Source: Streptomyces griseorubiginosus (GTDB taxonomy: Bacteria; Actinomycetota; Actinomycetes; Streptomycetales; Streptomycetaceae). From it: DNA of 64,000 nt. The stretch spans positions 640,605-704,604 of the forward strand of contig NZ_KQ948738.1 in assembly GCF_001514195.1 (NCBI RefSeq), read 5' to 3'. Shown here piece after piece: positions 47,652 to 58,493 of this stretch (positions within the stretch are counted from its first letter, which is position 1; each line of letters begins with the position of its first letter). Both the position numbers and the translations under genes were made by a program. The notes under the pieces were generated by a model. The model was given only the letters and a program-made list of their open reading frames with translations, was not told the DNA's origin and searched no databases.

Positions 47652-49604
47652 ATGGCCACCACCGAACAGCCGCCCGCCAGTCGCCTGCGCGCCTGGATGC
47701 TGGAAGGCCTGTCCGACATGGGCAAGCCGGGCGGCCACACGGGCCCCCACGCCGAGCCGGAACCCGCGCACCGGGGCCAGCGCTGGTGGCGTGTGATGTG
47801 CCTGACCGGTGTCGACTACTTCTCCACCCTCGGCTACCAGCCCGGCATCGCCGCCCTCGCCGCCGGCCTGCTCTCCCCCATCGCGACGATCGTCCTCGTG
47901 ATCGTCACGCTCGCGGGCGCCCTGCCCGTCTACCGCCGGGTCGCCGAGGAGAGCCCCCGGGGCGAGGGCTCCATCGCCATGCTGGAGCGGCTGCTGTCCT
48001 TCTGGCAGGGCAAGCTCTTCGTCCTCACCCTGCTCGGCTTCGCCGCCACCGACTTCCTGATCACCATCACCCTGTCCGCCGCGGACGCCTCCACCCACCT
48101 CGTCGAGAACCCGCACCTGAACAGCGCCCTGCACGACCAGCAGATGCTGATCACGCTCGTCCTGGTCGCCCTGCTCGGCGCGGTGTTCCTCAAGGGCTTC
48201 CTGGAGGCGGTCGGCGTCGCGGTCGTCCTGGTGGGCATCTACCTCGCCCTGAACGTCGTGGTCGTGATCGTCGGCTTCTGGCACATCATCACCGCGGGCC
48301 ATGTCGTCACCGACTGGTCCAGTGCCCTGACGGCCGAGCACGGCAACATCTTCGTGATGATCGGCGTGGCCCTGGTCGTCTTCCCCAAGCTCGCCCTCGG
48401 CCTCTCCGGCTTCGAGACCGGCGTCGCCGTCATGCCGCACGTCCAGGGCGACCCGGAGGACACCGAGGAGCGCCCCGCCGGCCGCATCCGCGACACCAAG
48501 AAGCTGCTCACCACCGCCGCCCTGATCATGAGCGGCTTCCTGATCGCGACCAGCTTCATCACCACCCTCCTCATCCCGGAGAAGGACTTCGAGTCGGGCG
48601 GTCCGGCCAACGGCCGTGCGCTGGCCTACCTCGCCCACAACTACCTCGGTGGAGTCTTCGGCACGGTCTACGACGTCTCGACCATCGCGATCCTGTGGTT
48701 CGCCGGCGCCTCCGCCATGGCAGGGCTGCTCAACCTGATGCCCCGCTACCTGCCCCGCTACGGCATGGCACCGCACTGGGCCCGCGCCGTCCGCCCCATG
48801 GTGATCGTCTTCATCCTGATCGCCTTCCTGGTGACGTGGATCTTCGACGCCGACGTCGACGCCCAGGGCGGGGCGTACGCCACCGGCGTGCTGGTGCTGA
48901 TCAGCTCGGCGGCGATCGCCGTGACCATCGCCGCCCACAAGGCGGGTCAGCGGGGCTGGACGATCGGCTTCGCGGTCATCGCCGCGGTGTTCCTCTACAC
49001 GACCGTCGTCAACGTCATCGAACGCCCGGACGGCGTGAAGATCGGCGCCTGCTTCATCGCGGCCATCATCCTGGTGTCCCTGCTGTCCCGGCTGGCCCGT
49101 GCCTTCGAGCTCCGCGTCACCAGCGTCACGCTCGACCCGATGGCGGAACGTTTCATCCGAGACATGGCCAGCCGCAAGATCCGCCTCATCGCCAACGAAC
49201 CCGACTCACGCGACAAAGCTGAGTACCGCGACAAGATCGAGCAGATCCGCGAGGACAACGACATCCCCGGCGAGGACTTCGTCTTCGTGGAGGTCACCGT
49301 CCTGGACCCCTCGGAGTTCGAGGCCGGCCTCACCGTCCGGGGCGAGGTCCTGCACAAGCGGTACCGCGTCCTGACCCTGGAGTCCTCCTCCATCCCCAAC
49401 GCCCTCGCCGCCCTGCTCCTGCACATCCGCGACACGACCGGCTGCACGCCCCACATCTACTTCGAGTGGACCGAGGGCAACCCGTTCCACAACTTCCTGC
49501 GGTTCTTCCTCTTCGGCCAGGGCGAGGTGGCCCCGGTCACCCGCGAGGTCCTGCGCGAGGCGGAACCGGACCGCGCCCGCCGCCCCCGCGTCCACACGGG
49601 CTGA
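47652..49604 (+). CDS. APC-superfamily transporter with cytoplasmic tail
   Basis: 650 residues, ATG 47652 behind GCAGGAGC. About 12 membrane helices in residues 45-480 begin with CLTGVDYFSTLGYQPGIAAL, an APC/KUP-like first helix. The last 170 residues are soluble (VTSVTLDPMAERFIRDMASR, FVFVEVTVLDPSEFEAGLTV), a regulatory-looking domain. It could take up amino acids or potassium; the fold does not decide. No partner gene adjoins. A KUP-type potassium or amino-acid substrate is equally plausible. Confidence 0.85.
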   Translation: MATTEQPPASRLRAWMLEGLSDMGKPGGHTGPHAEPEPAHRGQRWWRVMCLTGVDYFSTLGYQPGIAALAAGLLSPIATIVLVIVTLAGALPVYRRVAEESPRGEGSIAMLERLLSFWQGKLFVLTLLGFAATDFLITITLSAADASTHLVENPHLNSALHDQQMLITLVLVALLGAVFLKGFLEAVGVAVVLVGIYLALNVVVVIVGFWHIITAGHVVTDWSSALTAEHGNIFVMIGVALVVFPKLALGLSGFETGVAVMPHVQGDPEDTEERPAGRIRDTKKLLTTAALIMSGFLIATSFITTLLIPEKDFESGGPANGRALAYLAHNYLGGVFGTVYDVSTIAILWFAGASAMAGLLNLMPRYLPRYGMAPHWARAVRPMVIVFILIAFLVTWIFDADVDAQGGAYATGVLVLISSAAIAVTIAAHKAGQRGWTIGFAVIAAVFLYTTVVNVIERPDGVKIGACFIAAIILVSLLSRLARAFELRVTSVTLDPMAERFIRDMASRKIRLIANEPDSRDKAEYRDKIEQIREDNDIPGEDFVFVEVTVLDPSEFEAGLTVRGEVLHKRYRVLTLESSSIPNALAALLLHIRDTTGCTPHIYFEWTEGNPFHNFLRFFLFGQGEVAPVTREVLREAEPDRARRPRVHTG

Positions 49605-49667
49605 CCCGCGAGCGCGTCCGGCAGCGCCCTCCCGGCCGCGCCGCCGCACCAGCCCTACCGTGACCCC

Positions 49668-50087
49668 ATGACCCTGAGCATCCGCAACCAGCTCCCCGGC
49701 ACCGTCACCGCCGTCACCCCCGGTGACGCCATGGCGACGGTCAAGGTCCGCCTCGACGGCGGCCAGGACCTCACGGCCGCGATCACCCTCGACGCCGTCG
49801 AGGACCTCGGCCTCTCCCAGGGCTCCGAGGTGCGCGCCCTGGTCAAGTCCACGGAGGTCTCCCTCGCCACCGCCCCGATCCACGGTGTGTCCATCCGCAA
49901 CCAGCTCCCCGGCACGGTCACCGGCGTGGCCACCGGAGCCGCCATGGCCACCGTGCGGATCGCCGTGGAAGGAGGCGAACTCACGTCCGCGATCACCGCG
50001 GAATCCGCGACCGAGCTCGCCCTCACCACCGGCACCCCGGTCGTCGCCCTGATCAAGTCGACCGAGGTGGCCCTGGCCACCGCCTAG
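49668..50087 (+). CDS. Tandem TOBE (Mop-like) molybdate-binding protein
   Basis: 139 residues made of two repeats of about 68: SIRNQLPGTVTAVTPGDAMA, then SIRNQLPGTVTGVATGAAMA, each ending in VKSTEVSLATA / IKSTEVALATA. This is the TOBE domain of molbindins, which store molybdate or tungstate in oligomers. Predicted leaderless: TACCGT (49656-49661) ends six bases before ATG 49668. No mod transport gene adjoins. The near identity of the two halves indicates an internal duplication. Confidence 0.93.
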   Translation: MTLSIRNQLPGTVTAVTPGDAMATVKVRLDGGQDLTAAITLDAVEDLGLSQGSEVRALVKSTEVSLATAPIHGVSIRNQLPGTVTGVATGAAMATVRIAVEGGELTSAITAESATELALTTGTPVVALIKSTEVALATA

Positions 50088-50106
50088 AAAGCCTCGCGCA
50101 CGCAAA

Positions 50107-50134
50107 GAGGGCCCCGCCGGAACGGGGCCTCCTC
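50107..50134. terminator. Bidirectional terminator, TOBE gene/gcvP
   Basis: A 7-bp GGCCCCG (50110-50116) / CGGGGCC (50123-50129) stem with loop CCGGAA lies in the gap between the convergent stops of the TOBE gene and gcvP, next to a short GAGG/CTCC extension. Confidence 0.65.
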
Positions 50135-50142
50135 ACCTCGAC

Positions 50143-53028
<2,886 letters not shown>

Positions 53029-53061
53029 TGCGGAGGCCTCCTGGTCTGACGCGACCTTCGA

Positions 53062-53085
53062 GGGGTACCCCGGCGCGGGTACCCC
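53062..53085 (-). promoter_or_regulatory. Hairpin between riboswitch and gcvP (expression platform candidate)
   Basis: GGGGTACCC (53062-53070) and GGGTACCCC (53077-53085) with loop CGGCGC form a perfect 9-bp stem, 34 bp before the gcvP start and directly after the second aptamer. It may be the regulatory hairpin of the riboswitch. Confidence 0.6.
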
Positions 53086-53099
53086 GACGGCCTCCCCCT

Positions 53100-53294
53100 C
53101 TGTCATCTCAACCTGAGAGCTTCACCGGTCGCCCGAGGGGCCACCGGCTTTCACCGTCGGTGAGAGCGGAGGCCGCCGTCGACACCCGCCCTGCTTTCCA
53201 GAGTGACCTCGTCCGTGCGGTACGTGAGCCTGAGAGATTCCGGGGAGGATTTGCTCCTTCGGCGCCTCCGATGTCGTCTGGAGGACTCTCCCGC
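53100..53294 (-). promoter_or_regulatory. Tandem glycine riboswitch
   Basis: Read on the minus strand, the first aptamer opens with GGGAGAGTCCTCC and ends with the conserved GAATCTCTCAGGCTCACGTA; the second runs through CTCTGGAAAGCAGGGCG to GGTGAAGCTCTCAGGTTGAG. These are the two glycine-binding aptamers (gcvT element), joined by a short linker and ending about 70 nt before gcvP. An AGCCTA reverse -10 (TAGGCT, 53317-53322) lies a short distance upstream. Glycine binding to both aptamers raises gcv expression in known cases. Confidence 0.95.
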
Positions 53295-53425
53295 ACGGGG
53301 TCGACAGCCGCCTGCAAGCCTACCAGCGAGGTCCGCGATCGAGCGTTCGAGTGGCCGCCCACCCCAATGTGCTCTTTCGTAGTCTTACGACCGCTTCGGA
53401 TGAGTTGCGACCAAGTGGAGGGCCC

Positions 53426-53803
53426 GTGCAGACCGACATCGATCCGCGCCACCTGATCGGCCGCAAGGCGTTCGACCGCAACGGCACGAAGATCGGCACC
53501 GTCGACGAGGTCTACCTCGACGATGCCACCGGGGTCCCGGAGTGGGCGGCGATACGCACCGGCCTCTTCTCCCGCGACGCCTTCGTCCCCCTGGAGCCCA
53601 GCGAACTGGTCGAGGGCAACCTGAAGGTCCCCTACGACCGCTCCCTGATCAAGGACGCCCCCGACTTCGGCGTGGGCCGCCACCTCTCCCCGGCCCAGGA
53701 ACTCCAGCTCTACCACCACTACGGCCTGGACCTGGCCCCACCACCACCCCTGCCGGACCGCCCCTTCGGCAAGATCGCGGGCACGGAGGACGCGGAGCCC
53801 TGA
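53426..53803 (+). CDS. PRC-barrel domain protein
   Basis: 125 residues from GTG 53426 with GGAGG in front. DPRHLIGRKAFDRNGTKIGT, then VDEVYLDDATGVPEWAAIRT, is the PRC beta-barrel; the C-terminus is helical with LSPAQELQLYHHYG. The family includes the RimM tail and photosynthetic H subunit; streptomycete stand-alone members are uncharacterised and may bind RNA or partner proteins. Divergent from the gcvP riboswitch; followed by the dispersed hairpin element. Confidence 0.87.
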   Translation: MQTDIDPRHLIGRKAFDRNGTKIGTVDEVYLDDATGVPEWAAIRTGLFSRDAFVPLEPSELVEGNLKVPYDRSLIKDAPDFGVGRHLSPAQELQLYHHYGLDLAPPPPLPDRPFGKIAGTEDAEP

Positions 53804-53817
53804 GCCACCTGCGTTCA

Positions 53818-53864
53818 GCGCCCCGAACTGGGGGCGCGGGGAACTGCGCGACGAGCCACGACGC
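53818..53864 (+). repeat. Dispersed Streptomyces intergenic hairpin element, copy 2
   Basis: GCGCCCC (53818-53824) / GGGGCGC (53831-53837) stem, then GGGGAACTGCGCGACGAGCC and ACGACG. Same tail as at 1173-1216 with two base differences. Positioned between convergent stops. Confidence 0.7.
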
Positions 53865-53887
53865 ACCCGCACCCGCCGACGAACCCG

Positions 53888-55246
53888 TCACGGGTAGTGC
53901 GGGTGGGCACTCATCCCCTCGACCAACGGCAACGGCTCGGCCAACTCCAGCGAAGGATCGTCGACAGGAAACGTCCGCACCCGCCCCGGCGGGGAATCCG
54001 GCGTCTCGAACCGCACGGTCACCCGCCCCACCCCACTCCCCTGCACCCACCCGTGCCCGTACTCGGCATGCCGCACATCGTGGCCGGCGACCCAGCGCCG
54101 CTCGACCACCGACTCCCGCCCCTCGACCGGCACCTCATCGGCAACCTCCTCCACCGCGTGTTCCACCCCGTCCCCCGCGGCCTGGGCGAACAGATCCTCT
54201 TGAGTGAAGTCGGCGAGCCCCGAGACCCCGACCCCCAGCAACCGCACACCCCCGGTGGAGTCCACCCCCTCCAGCAACCGCAGAGCGGCCTCCCGCACCA
54301 CCGCGGGGTCGTCCGTGGGCCCCCGCAGCGTCTCGGACCGCGTCAGGGTCGAGAAGTCGTACCGCCGCACCTTCAGCACGATGGTCCGCCCCGACAGCCC
54401 GGCCCCCCGCAACCGCCGCACACACCGGTCCGCCAGCCGCTGCACCTCGAGCCCGACCCGGACCCGGTCGTGGATGTCCACGTCGTAGGTGTCCTCCACC
54501 GACACCGACTTCGTCTCCCGCTCCGCCACCACGGCCCGCTCGTCCCGCGCCAGCGCCATCGCGTACAGCCCGTGCCCGTGCGCCTTCCCCAGCAGCCGTA
54601 CGAGCTCGTCCTCCCCCGCCTCCACGATCTCCTCGACCGTGTGGATCCCGGCCCGGCGCAGATGGTCCCCCGTCGCCGGCCCCACCCCCGGCAGGGTCCG
54701 CACCGACATGGGCCCCAGCAGGGCCCGCTCGGTCCCCGGCTCGATCACCACCAGCCCGTCCGGCTTGGCCTGCTCGGAGGCGATCTTCGCGAGCATCTTG
54801 GAGGCGGCGAGCCCCACGGACCCGGTGAGCCCCGTGACGGCCCGTATGTCGGCCCGCAGCTTCGCTCCGGCCAGCCGGGCCGACCCCTCGTCCCAGGCCG
54901 TTCCACCGGCCTCCAGATCGACGAACGCCTCGTCCAGGCTCAGCGGCTCCACGAGCGGCGACAGCTCCCGCAGCAGCCCCATCACCTGCTCGCTGATCGC
55001 CTTGTAGAACCCGAAGCGCGGCACGAGATACGCGGCGTTCGGCGCGAGCCGTCTCGCCTGGGCCATGGGCATCGCCGAGTGCACCCCGAACACCCGGGCC
55101 TCGTAGGACGCGGTGGCCACCACACCCCGCGGCCCCAGCCCGCCCACGACGACGGCCTTCCCGCGCAGACTCGGCTTGGACGCCTGCTCCGCCGAGGCGT
55201 AGAAGGCATCCATGTCGAGATGCAGGATCGTGGGCGCTTTTCTCAC
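53888..55246 (-). CDS. dinB: DNA polymerase IV (Y-family)
   Basis: 452 residues from GTG 55246. TILHLDMDAFYASAEQ and PLSLDEAFVDLEA hold the catalytic acidic residues of Y polymerases; the little-finger domain spans about 240-350, with SVSVEDTYDVDIHDRVRVGL. TQEDLFAQA near residue 340 looks like a beta-clamp binding motif (QxxLF). About 100 extra C-terminal residues follow, longer than E. coli DinB (351). It performs error-prone lesion bypass. It lies 58 bp after the MerR-like gene on the same strand and may be co-transcribed. Confidence 0.96.
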   Translation of the reverse strand: MRKAPTILHLDMDAFYASAEQASKPSLRGKAVVVGGLGPRGVVATASYEARVFGVHSAMPMAQARRLAPNAAYLVPRFGFYKAISEQVMGLLRELSPLVEPLSLDEAFVDLEAGGTAWDEGSARLAGAKLRADIRAVTGLTGSVGLAASKMLAKIASEQAKPDGLVVIEPGTERALLGPMSVRTLPGVGPATGDHLRRAGIHTVEEIVEAGEDELVRLLGKAHGHGLYAMALARDERAVVAERETKSVSVEDTYDVDIHDRVRVGLEVQRLADRCVRRLRGAGLSGRTIVLKVRRYDFSTLTRSETLRGPTDDPAVVREAALRLLEGVDSTGGVRLLGVGVSGLADFTQEDLFAQAAGDGVEHAVEEVADEVPVEGRESVVERRWVAGHDVRHAEYGHGWVQGSGVGRVTVRFETPDSPPGRVRTFPVDDPSLELAEPLPLVEGMSAHPHYP

Positions 55247-55304
55247 ATGTCCGATGCTGCCCTACGCCACTGACAATGCCCCGCCGGGACAGCGGGGCAG
55301 GACC

Positions 55305-55952
55305 TCAGACAGCCCGGTTGCGCCGTCGCGCCAGCTCGTCCGCGGGGTTGGTCCCGACGAGCGTCTCGCCGGTGTCCACACGCTCCCCGTGCAGCTGTGA
55401 CAGCGCGCTCTCGACGTCCCGCCACACCACACCCACGGCGATCCCGAAGATCCCCTGTCCGCCCTGGAGCAGCGCGTGGACCTCGTCGGGCGAGGTGCAC
55501 TCGTAGACCGTGGCCCCGTCGCTCATGAGCGTCATGCGCTCCAGGTCCTGGAAACCCCGCTCCCGCAGGTGCTGGACCGTGGTGCGGATGTTCTGAAGCG
55601 ACACGCCGGTGTCCAGGAACCGCTTGACGATCTTCAGGACGACGACGTCCCGGAAGCTGTAGAGCCGCTGCGTCCCCGACCCGTAGGCGGGCCGCACGCT
55701 CGGCTCGACGAGTCCGGTGCGCGCCCAGTAGTCGAGTTGCCGGTAGGTGATGCCGGCCGCCGCACACGCCGTAGGGCCGCGATAGCCGATCTGCTCGGAC
55801 GCCATGGACGTCGCCCCTCCGCTGCTCGGCACGGCCGCCGGTCGCTGCGGAACGTGATGATCGGCCGCGCTGCTGTGAAGCGGGTACGGACCGCTCGCCC
55901 CGAGACTCCGTCCGGGGGCACCCCCAGCCGTACCGTCGCCGCTGCTTCTCAC
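55305..55952 (-). CDS. MerR-family regulator, Rv1830 (ResR/McdR) type
   Basis: 215 residues from GTG 55952 with GGAGGTCGGC upstream. Residues 1-50 are a low-complexity head; GYRGPTACAAAGITYRQLDY, then TGLVEPSVRPAYGSGTQRLY, is the MerR winged helix, followed by a long helix and a compact C-terminal domain. Position beside a DUF151 gene, an FtsR-like MerR and an FHA protein matches mycobacterial Rv1827-Rv1830. Rv1830 is a growth/division regulator that autoregulates. A perfect palindrome 70-85 bp upstream fits this. Effector unknown. Confidence 0.88.
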   Translation of the reverse strand: MRSSGDGTAGGAPGRSLGASGPYPLHSSAADHHVPQRPAAVPSSGGATSMASEQIGYRGPTACAAAGITYRQLDYWARTGLVEPSVRPAYGSGTQRLYSFRDVVVLKIVKRFLDTGVSLQNIRTTVQHLRERGFQDLERMTLMSDGATVYECTSPDEVHALLQGGQGIFGIAVGVVWRDVESALSQLHGERVDTGETLVGTNPADELARRRNRAV

Positions 55953-56020
55953 GCCGACCTCCGTCCTTGACCTGCCTTCTCGACGGTAGGCAGTCACCAG
56001 GGGTGCGTCAACGATCGCCA

Positions 56021-56038
56021 CACTCGGCACGCCGAGTG
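56021..56038. promoter_or_regulatory. Palindrome upstream of the MerR (ResR-like) gene
   Basis: CACTCGGC (56021-56028) and GCCGAGTG (56031-56038) are perfect arms around AC. Probable autoregulatory operator within the 264-bp gap to the DUF151 gene. Confidence 0.6.
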
Positions 56039-56216
56039 ATAATCACCCTGAGAGTGGTTTCCCGTAGCCATCCGCGGGGAAAGGCTAGCCGAATGCGCTC
56101 CGAACGGGCCGCAGGACGCTCTCACGCGCCGGTGGCAAATGCCGGCATTTCGGTGACGACCGGACAGGGCCGACCCGTCACGGAGCACTGATCCGCCGGA
56201 CCGGCCGCACCCCGTC

Positions 56217-56690
56217 TCACTGACTGCTGGTGCCGAAGTCCTCGGGGGAGATCTGGTCGAGGAACTCGCGGAATTTCTCCACCTCGTCCTCCTGCTCGTC
56301 GGGGATCGCGATGCCGGCGTCGTCGAGCACCCCGTCGCTGCCGTAGATCGGCGTCCCGGTGCGCAGGGCCAGCGCTATGGCGTCGGACGGCCGCGCGCTC
56401 ACCTCGACCCCGCTGGCGAACACCAGCTCCGCGTAGAAGACGCCCTCACGCAGGTCCGTGATGCGCACTTCGGTGAGCTCCTGGCCGACCGCCTCCAGCA
56501 CGTCCTTGAACAGGTCGTGGGTCAGCGGTCGTGCGGGGGCCATGCCCTGCTGGGCGAAGGCGATCGCGGTCGCCTCCCCCGGCCCGATCCAGATGGGGAG
56601 GTAGCGGTCGCCTCCCACTTCACGCAGAAGCACGATCGGTTGGTTGGAGGGCATTTCGACCCGGACACCTACGACATCGAGCTCGTTCAC
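56217..56690 (-). CDS. Bifunctional nuclease family (DUF151) protein
   Basis: 157 residues. MNELDVVGVRVEMPSNQPIV, then VLLREVGGDRYLPIWIGPGE with ATAIAFAQQG, is the DUF151 core; ASGVEVSARPSDAIALALRT is the second conserved patch. Plant homologues have RNase and DNase activity, whereas the bacterial role (Rv1829 in mycobacteria) is unclear. The acidic C-terminal tail (DEQEDEVEKFREFLDQISPE) is typical. It lies 77 bp after the FtsR-like gene, in the same transcription direction. Confidence 0.92.
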   Translation of the reverse strand: MNELDVVGVRVEMPSNQPIVLLREVGGDRYLPIWIGPGEATAIAFAQQGMAPARPLTHDLFKDVLEAVGQELTEVRITDLREGVFYAELVFASGVEVSARPSDAIALALRTGTPIYGSDGVLDDAGIAIPDEQEDEVEKFREFLDQISPEDFGTSSQ

Positions 56691-56767
56691 ACAGCAACCC
56701 TAGGCCGTGCCCGGGACGTTTGGGTAGTCGGGCAGGAAACGGGTGACAGTTCCTGCACGTGCCGCCC

Positions 56768-57505
56768 TCAGGGCAGCCGCACACCGAGGGCGGTCTGCAC
56801 CAGCGCGGCGTGCAGCCGCACCGTGAGCCCCGCCAGTTCCTTCGCACGGGCTTCCGCGTGCGCGCGGGTCTGCGGATTGCGGTGGCGCTTCAGCGGAGCC
56901 ACCACCTGGTCCACGAGCCCCGCCTCACGGTCCGCGGCGGCCTTCATCGCCCGCAGGTGCCGCGGCTCGATCCCGAACCGCCCGAGTTCGACGACGAGCG
57001 CGGCCACGGTCACCGCCTCGGCGTCGTACGCCCCGTCCGGCAGCGGGGTGATGAGCCCGTACGACTCCCACTCCGCGAGCTCCGGTTCACCGATCTCGGC
57101 GGCGGCCAGCAGCTCGGCCCGGCCGATCCGGGCCGCGGTGGGTCCCTCGGAGACCTCCAGGACCGTTTCTCCGTCCCGCTGACGGCCCACCGTGGGCAGC
57201 GCGACGGCCTCGCCCCGCTCCATGGCGTCCAGGTGCTCCCGGATGACCTTGAGCGGCAGATAGTGGTCCCGCTGCATCCTCAGGACGTGGCCGAGCCGCT
57301 CGACGTCCCGGTCGCTGAACTTGCGGTACCCGGAGGGCGTCCGCTGCGGCTCGATGAGACCCTCGGACTCCAGGAAACGGATCTTGGAGATGGTCACTTC
57401 GGGAAACTCGTCGCGCAGCACGTTCAGCACCGTGCCGATGCTCATCAGTCCACTGTCCGTCGCGGCGGTGCCGTGTCCGGCACCGCCGCTCGGTGTTTGA
57501 AGCAT
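56768..57505 (-). CDS. ftsR: MerR-family division regulator, FtsR/Rv1828 type
   Basis: 245 residues, ATG 57505 after GGGAAGGTCC. MSIGTVLNVLRDEFPEVTIS, then KIRFLESEGLIEPQRTPSGY, is the MerR helix-turn-helix with wing (RKFSDRDVERLGHVL). The second half is an effector-like domain (WESYGLITPLPDGAYDAEAV). In Corynebacterium the orthologue FtsR activates ftsZ; in mycobacteria it is Rv1828, next to garA as here. It begins 18 bp after the FHA gene stop, so they are one operon. Symbol by synteny and family. Confidence 0.9.
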   Translation of the reverse strand: MLQTPSGGAGHGTAATDSGLMSIGTVLNVLRDEFPEVTISKIRFLESEGLIEPQRTPSGYRKFSDRDVERLGHVLRMQRDHYLPLKVIREHLDAMERGEAVALPTVGRQRDGETVLEVSEGPTAARIGRAELLAAAEIGEPELAEWESYGLITPLPDGAYDAEAVTVAALVVELGRFGIEPRHLRAMKAAADREAGLVDQVVAPLKRHRNPQTRAHAEARAKELAGLTVRLHAALVQTALGVRLP

Positions 57506-57523
57506 GGACCTTCCCTGGGAGGG

Positions 57524-58303
57524 TCAGTAGCCCTGCTGGCTCGCGTAGAACACCAGCCGGTACTTGCCGATCTGCACCTCGTCGCCGTTGTTCAGAGCGA
57601 CCGAGTCGATCCGCTCACGGTTGACGTACGTGCCGTTGAGGCTGCCCACGTCCGACACCGTGAACGAGCCGTCCTGGCCCCGGCGGAACTCCACGTGGCG
57701 GCGCGAGACGGTGACGTCGTCGAGGAAGATGTCGCTCTGCGGGTGACGGCCGGCCGTGGTCAGCTCGCCGTCCAGCAGGAAGCGGCTGCCCGAGTTCGGA
57801 CCGCGGCGCACGACCAGCAGCGCGGAGCCCAGCGGCAGCGCGTCCACGGCCGCCTGGGCCTCCGGGGAGAGCGCCGGCATCTGCGTCTGGCCGGTGACCT
57901 CCGAGTCGTAGGCCTCGAGGCCGGAGATGGAGATGGTGGAGGTCGTCTCGGAGGGACGCTCCGGAACCGCCCCGGCCCGCAGCGGGGCGCCGCAGTTGGA
58001 GCAGAAGCGGCTGTTCTCCGCGTTGCGGTTACCGCACCTCGTACACACCTGGGCCGACATAGGGGAAAACCCTCCACCCGTACTTGAGGTTGACGGCTGC
58101 CCGAAACCTATGCCGCCGGACTGGGCAGGGTCAACAGACGGCACGCCCTGACCTCCGGAGATGTCTCCGCCCGGGCCGCCGACCTGGTCCCGGAACAGCG
58201 GGCGCTGGCCCTCGGCTTCGGGCTGTGCGCGGTGCCGAGCGGTGGCGTTGTTGTCGCTACCCTCTCGCGCGCTCTTGCCGAACAACTTCTGAAACAACTT
58301 CAC
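57524..58303 (-). CDS. FHA-domain protein, GarA/OdhI-related with zinc ribbon
   Basis: 259 residues from GTG 58303 behind AAGGGGAATCG; a start at ATG 58060 is possible. The N-terminal third is polar; a zinc ribbon follows (CTRCGNRNAENSRFCSNCG, Cys at about 87, 90, 102 and 105), then ERPSETTSTISI with the ETTS phospho-threonine motif of GarA/OdhI, then the FHA domain (TTAGRHPQSDIFLDDVTVSR, VGSLNGTYVNRERI). In relatives, PknB/PknG phosphorylation switches control of 2-oxoglutarate metabolism. The zinc ribbon and long head are extra to mycobacterial GarA. Confidence 0.92.
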   Translation of the reverse strand: MKLFQKLFGKSAREGSDNNATARHRAQPEAEGQRPLFRDQVGGPGGDISGGQGVPSVDPAQSGGIGFGQPSTSSTGGGFSPMSAQVCTRCGNRNAENSRFCSNCGAPLRAGAVPERPSETTSTISISGLEAYDSEVTGQTQMPALSPEAQAAVDALPLGSALLVVRRGPNSGSRFLLDGELTTAGRHPQSDIFLDDVTVSRRHVEFRRGQDGSFTVSDVGSLNGTYVNRERIDSVALNNGDEVQIGKYRLVFYASQQGY

Positions 58304-58493
58304 GGGCGATTCCCCTTGACCGAAACAGACCCGCCCGTGGGGCAGGACGAACCCTGATTGAACACACCGGCCGACCCGGACACCCTGACAACGTCCGTTT
58401 CCACCAGACAGTTTCCACCACGCACCACCCAATCGGTGCGCCGACCCCCCGCAACCTCATGCCCTTGCCCGACGCGCCGCATGCACCCCCGGT

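Noticed and set aside
47652..49604. Upstream c-di-AMP (ydaO) riboswitch
   Set aside because: The 130 bp before the transporter gene is simple C-rich DNA and lacks the conserved core; I could not find the expected paired elements.
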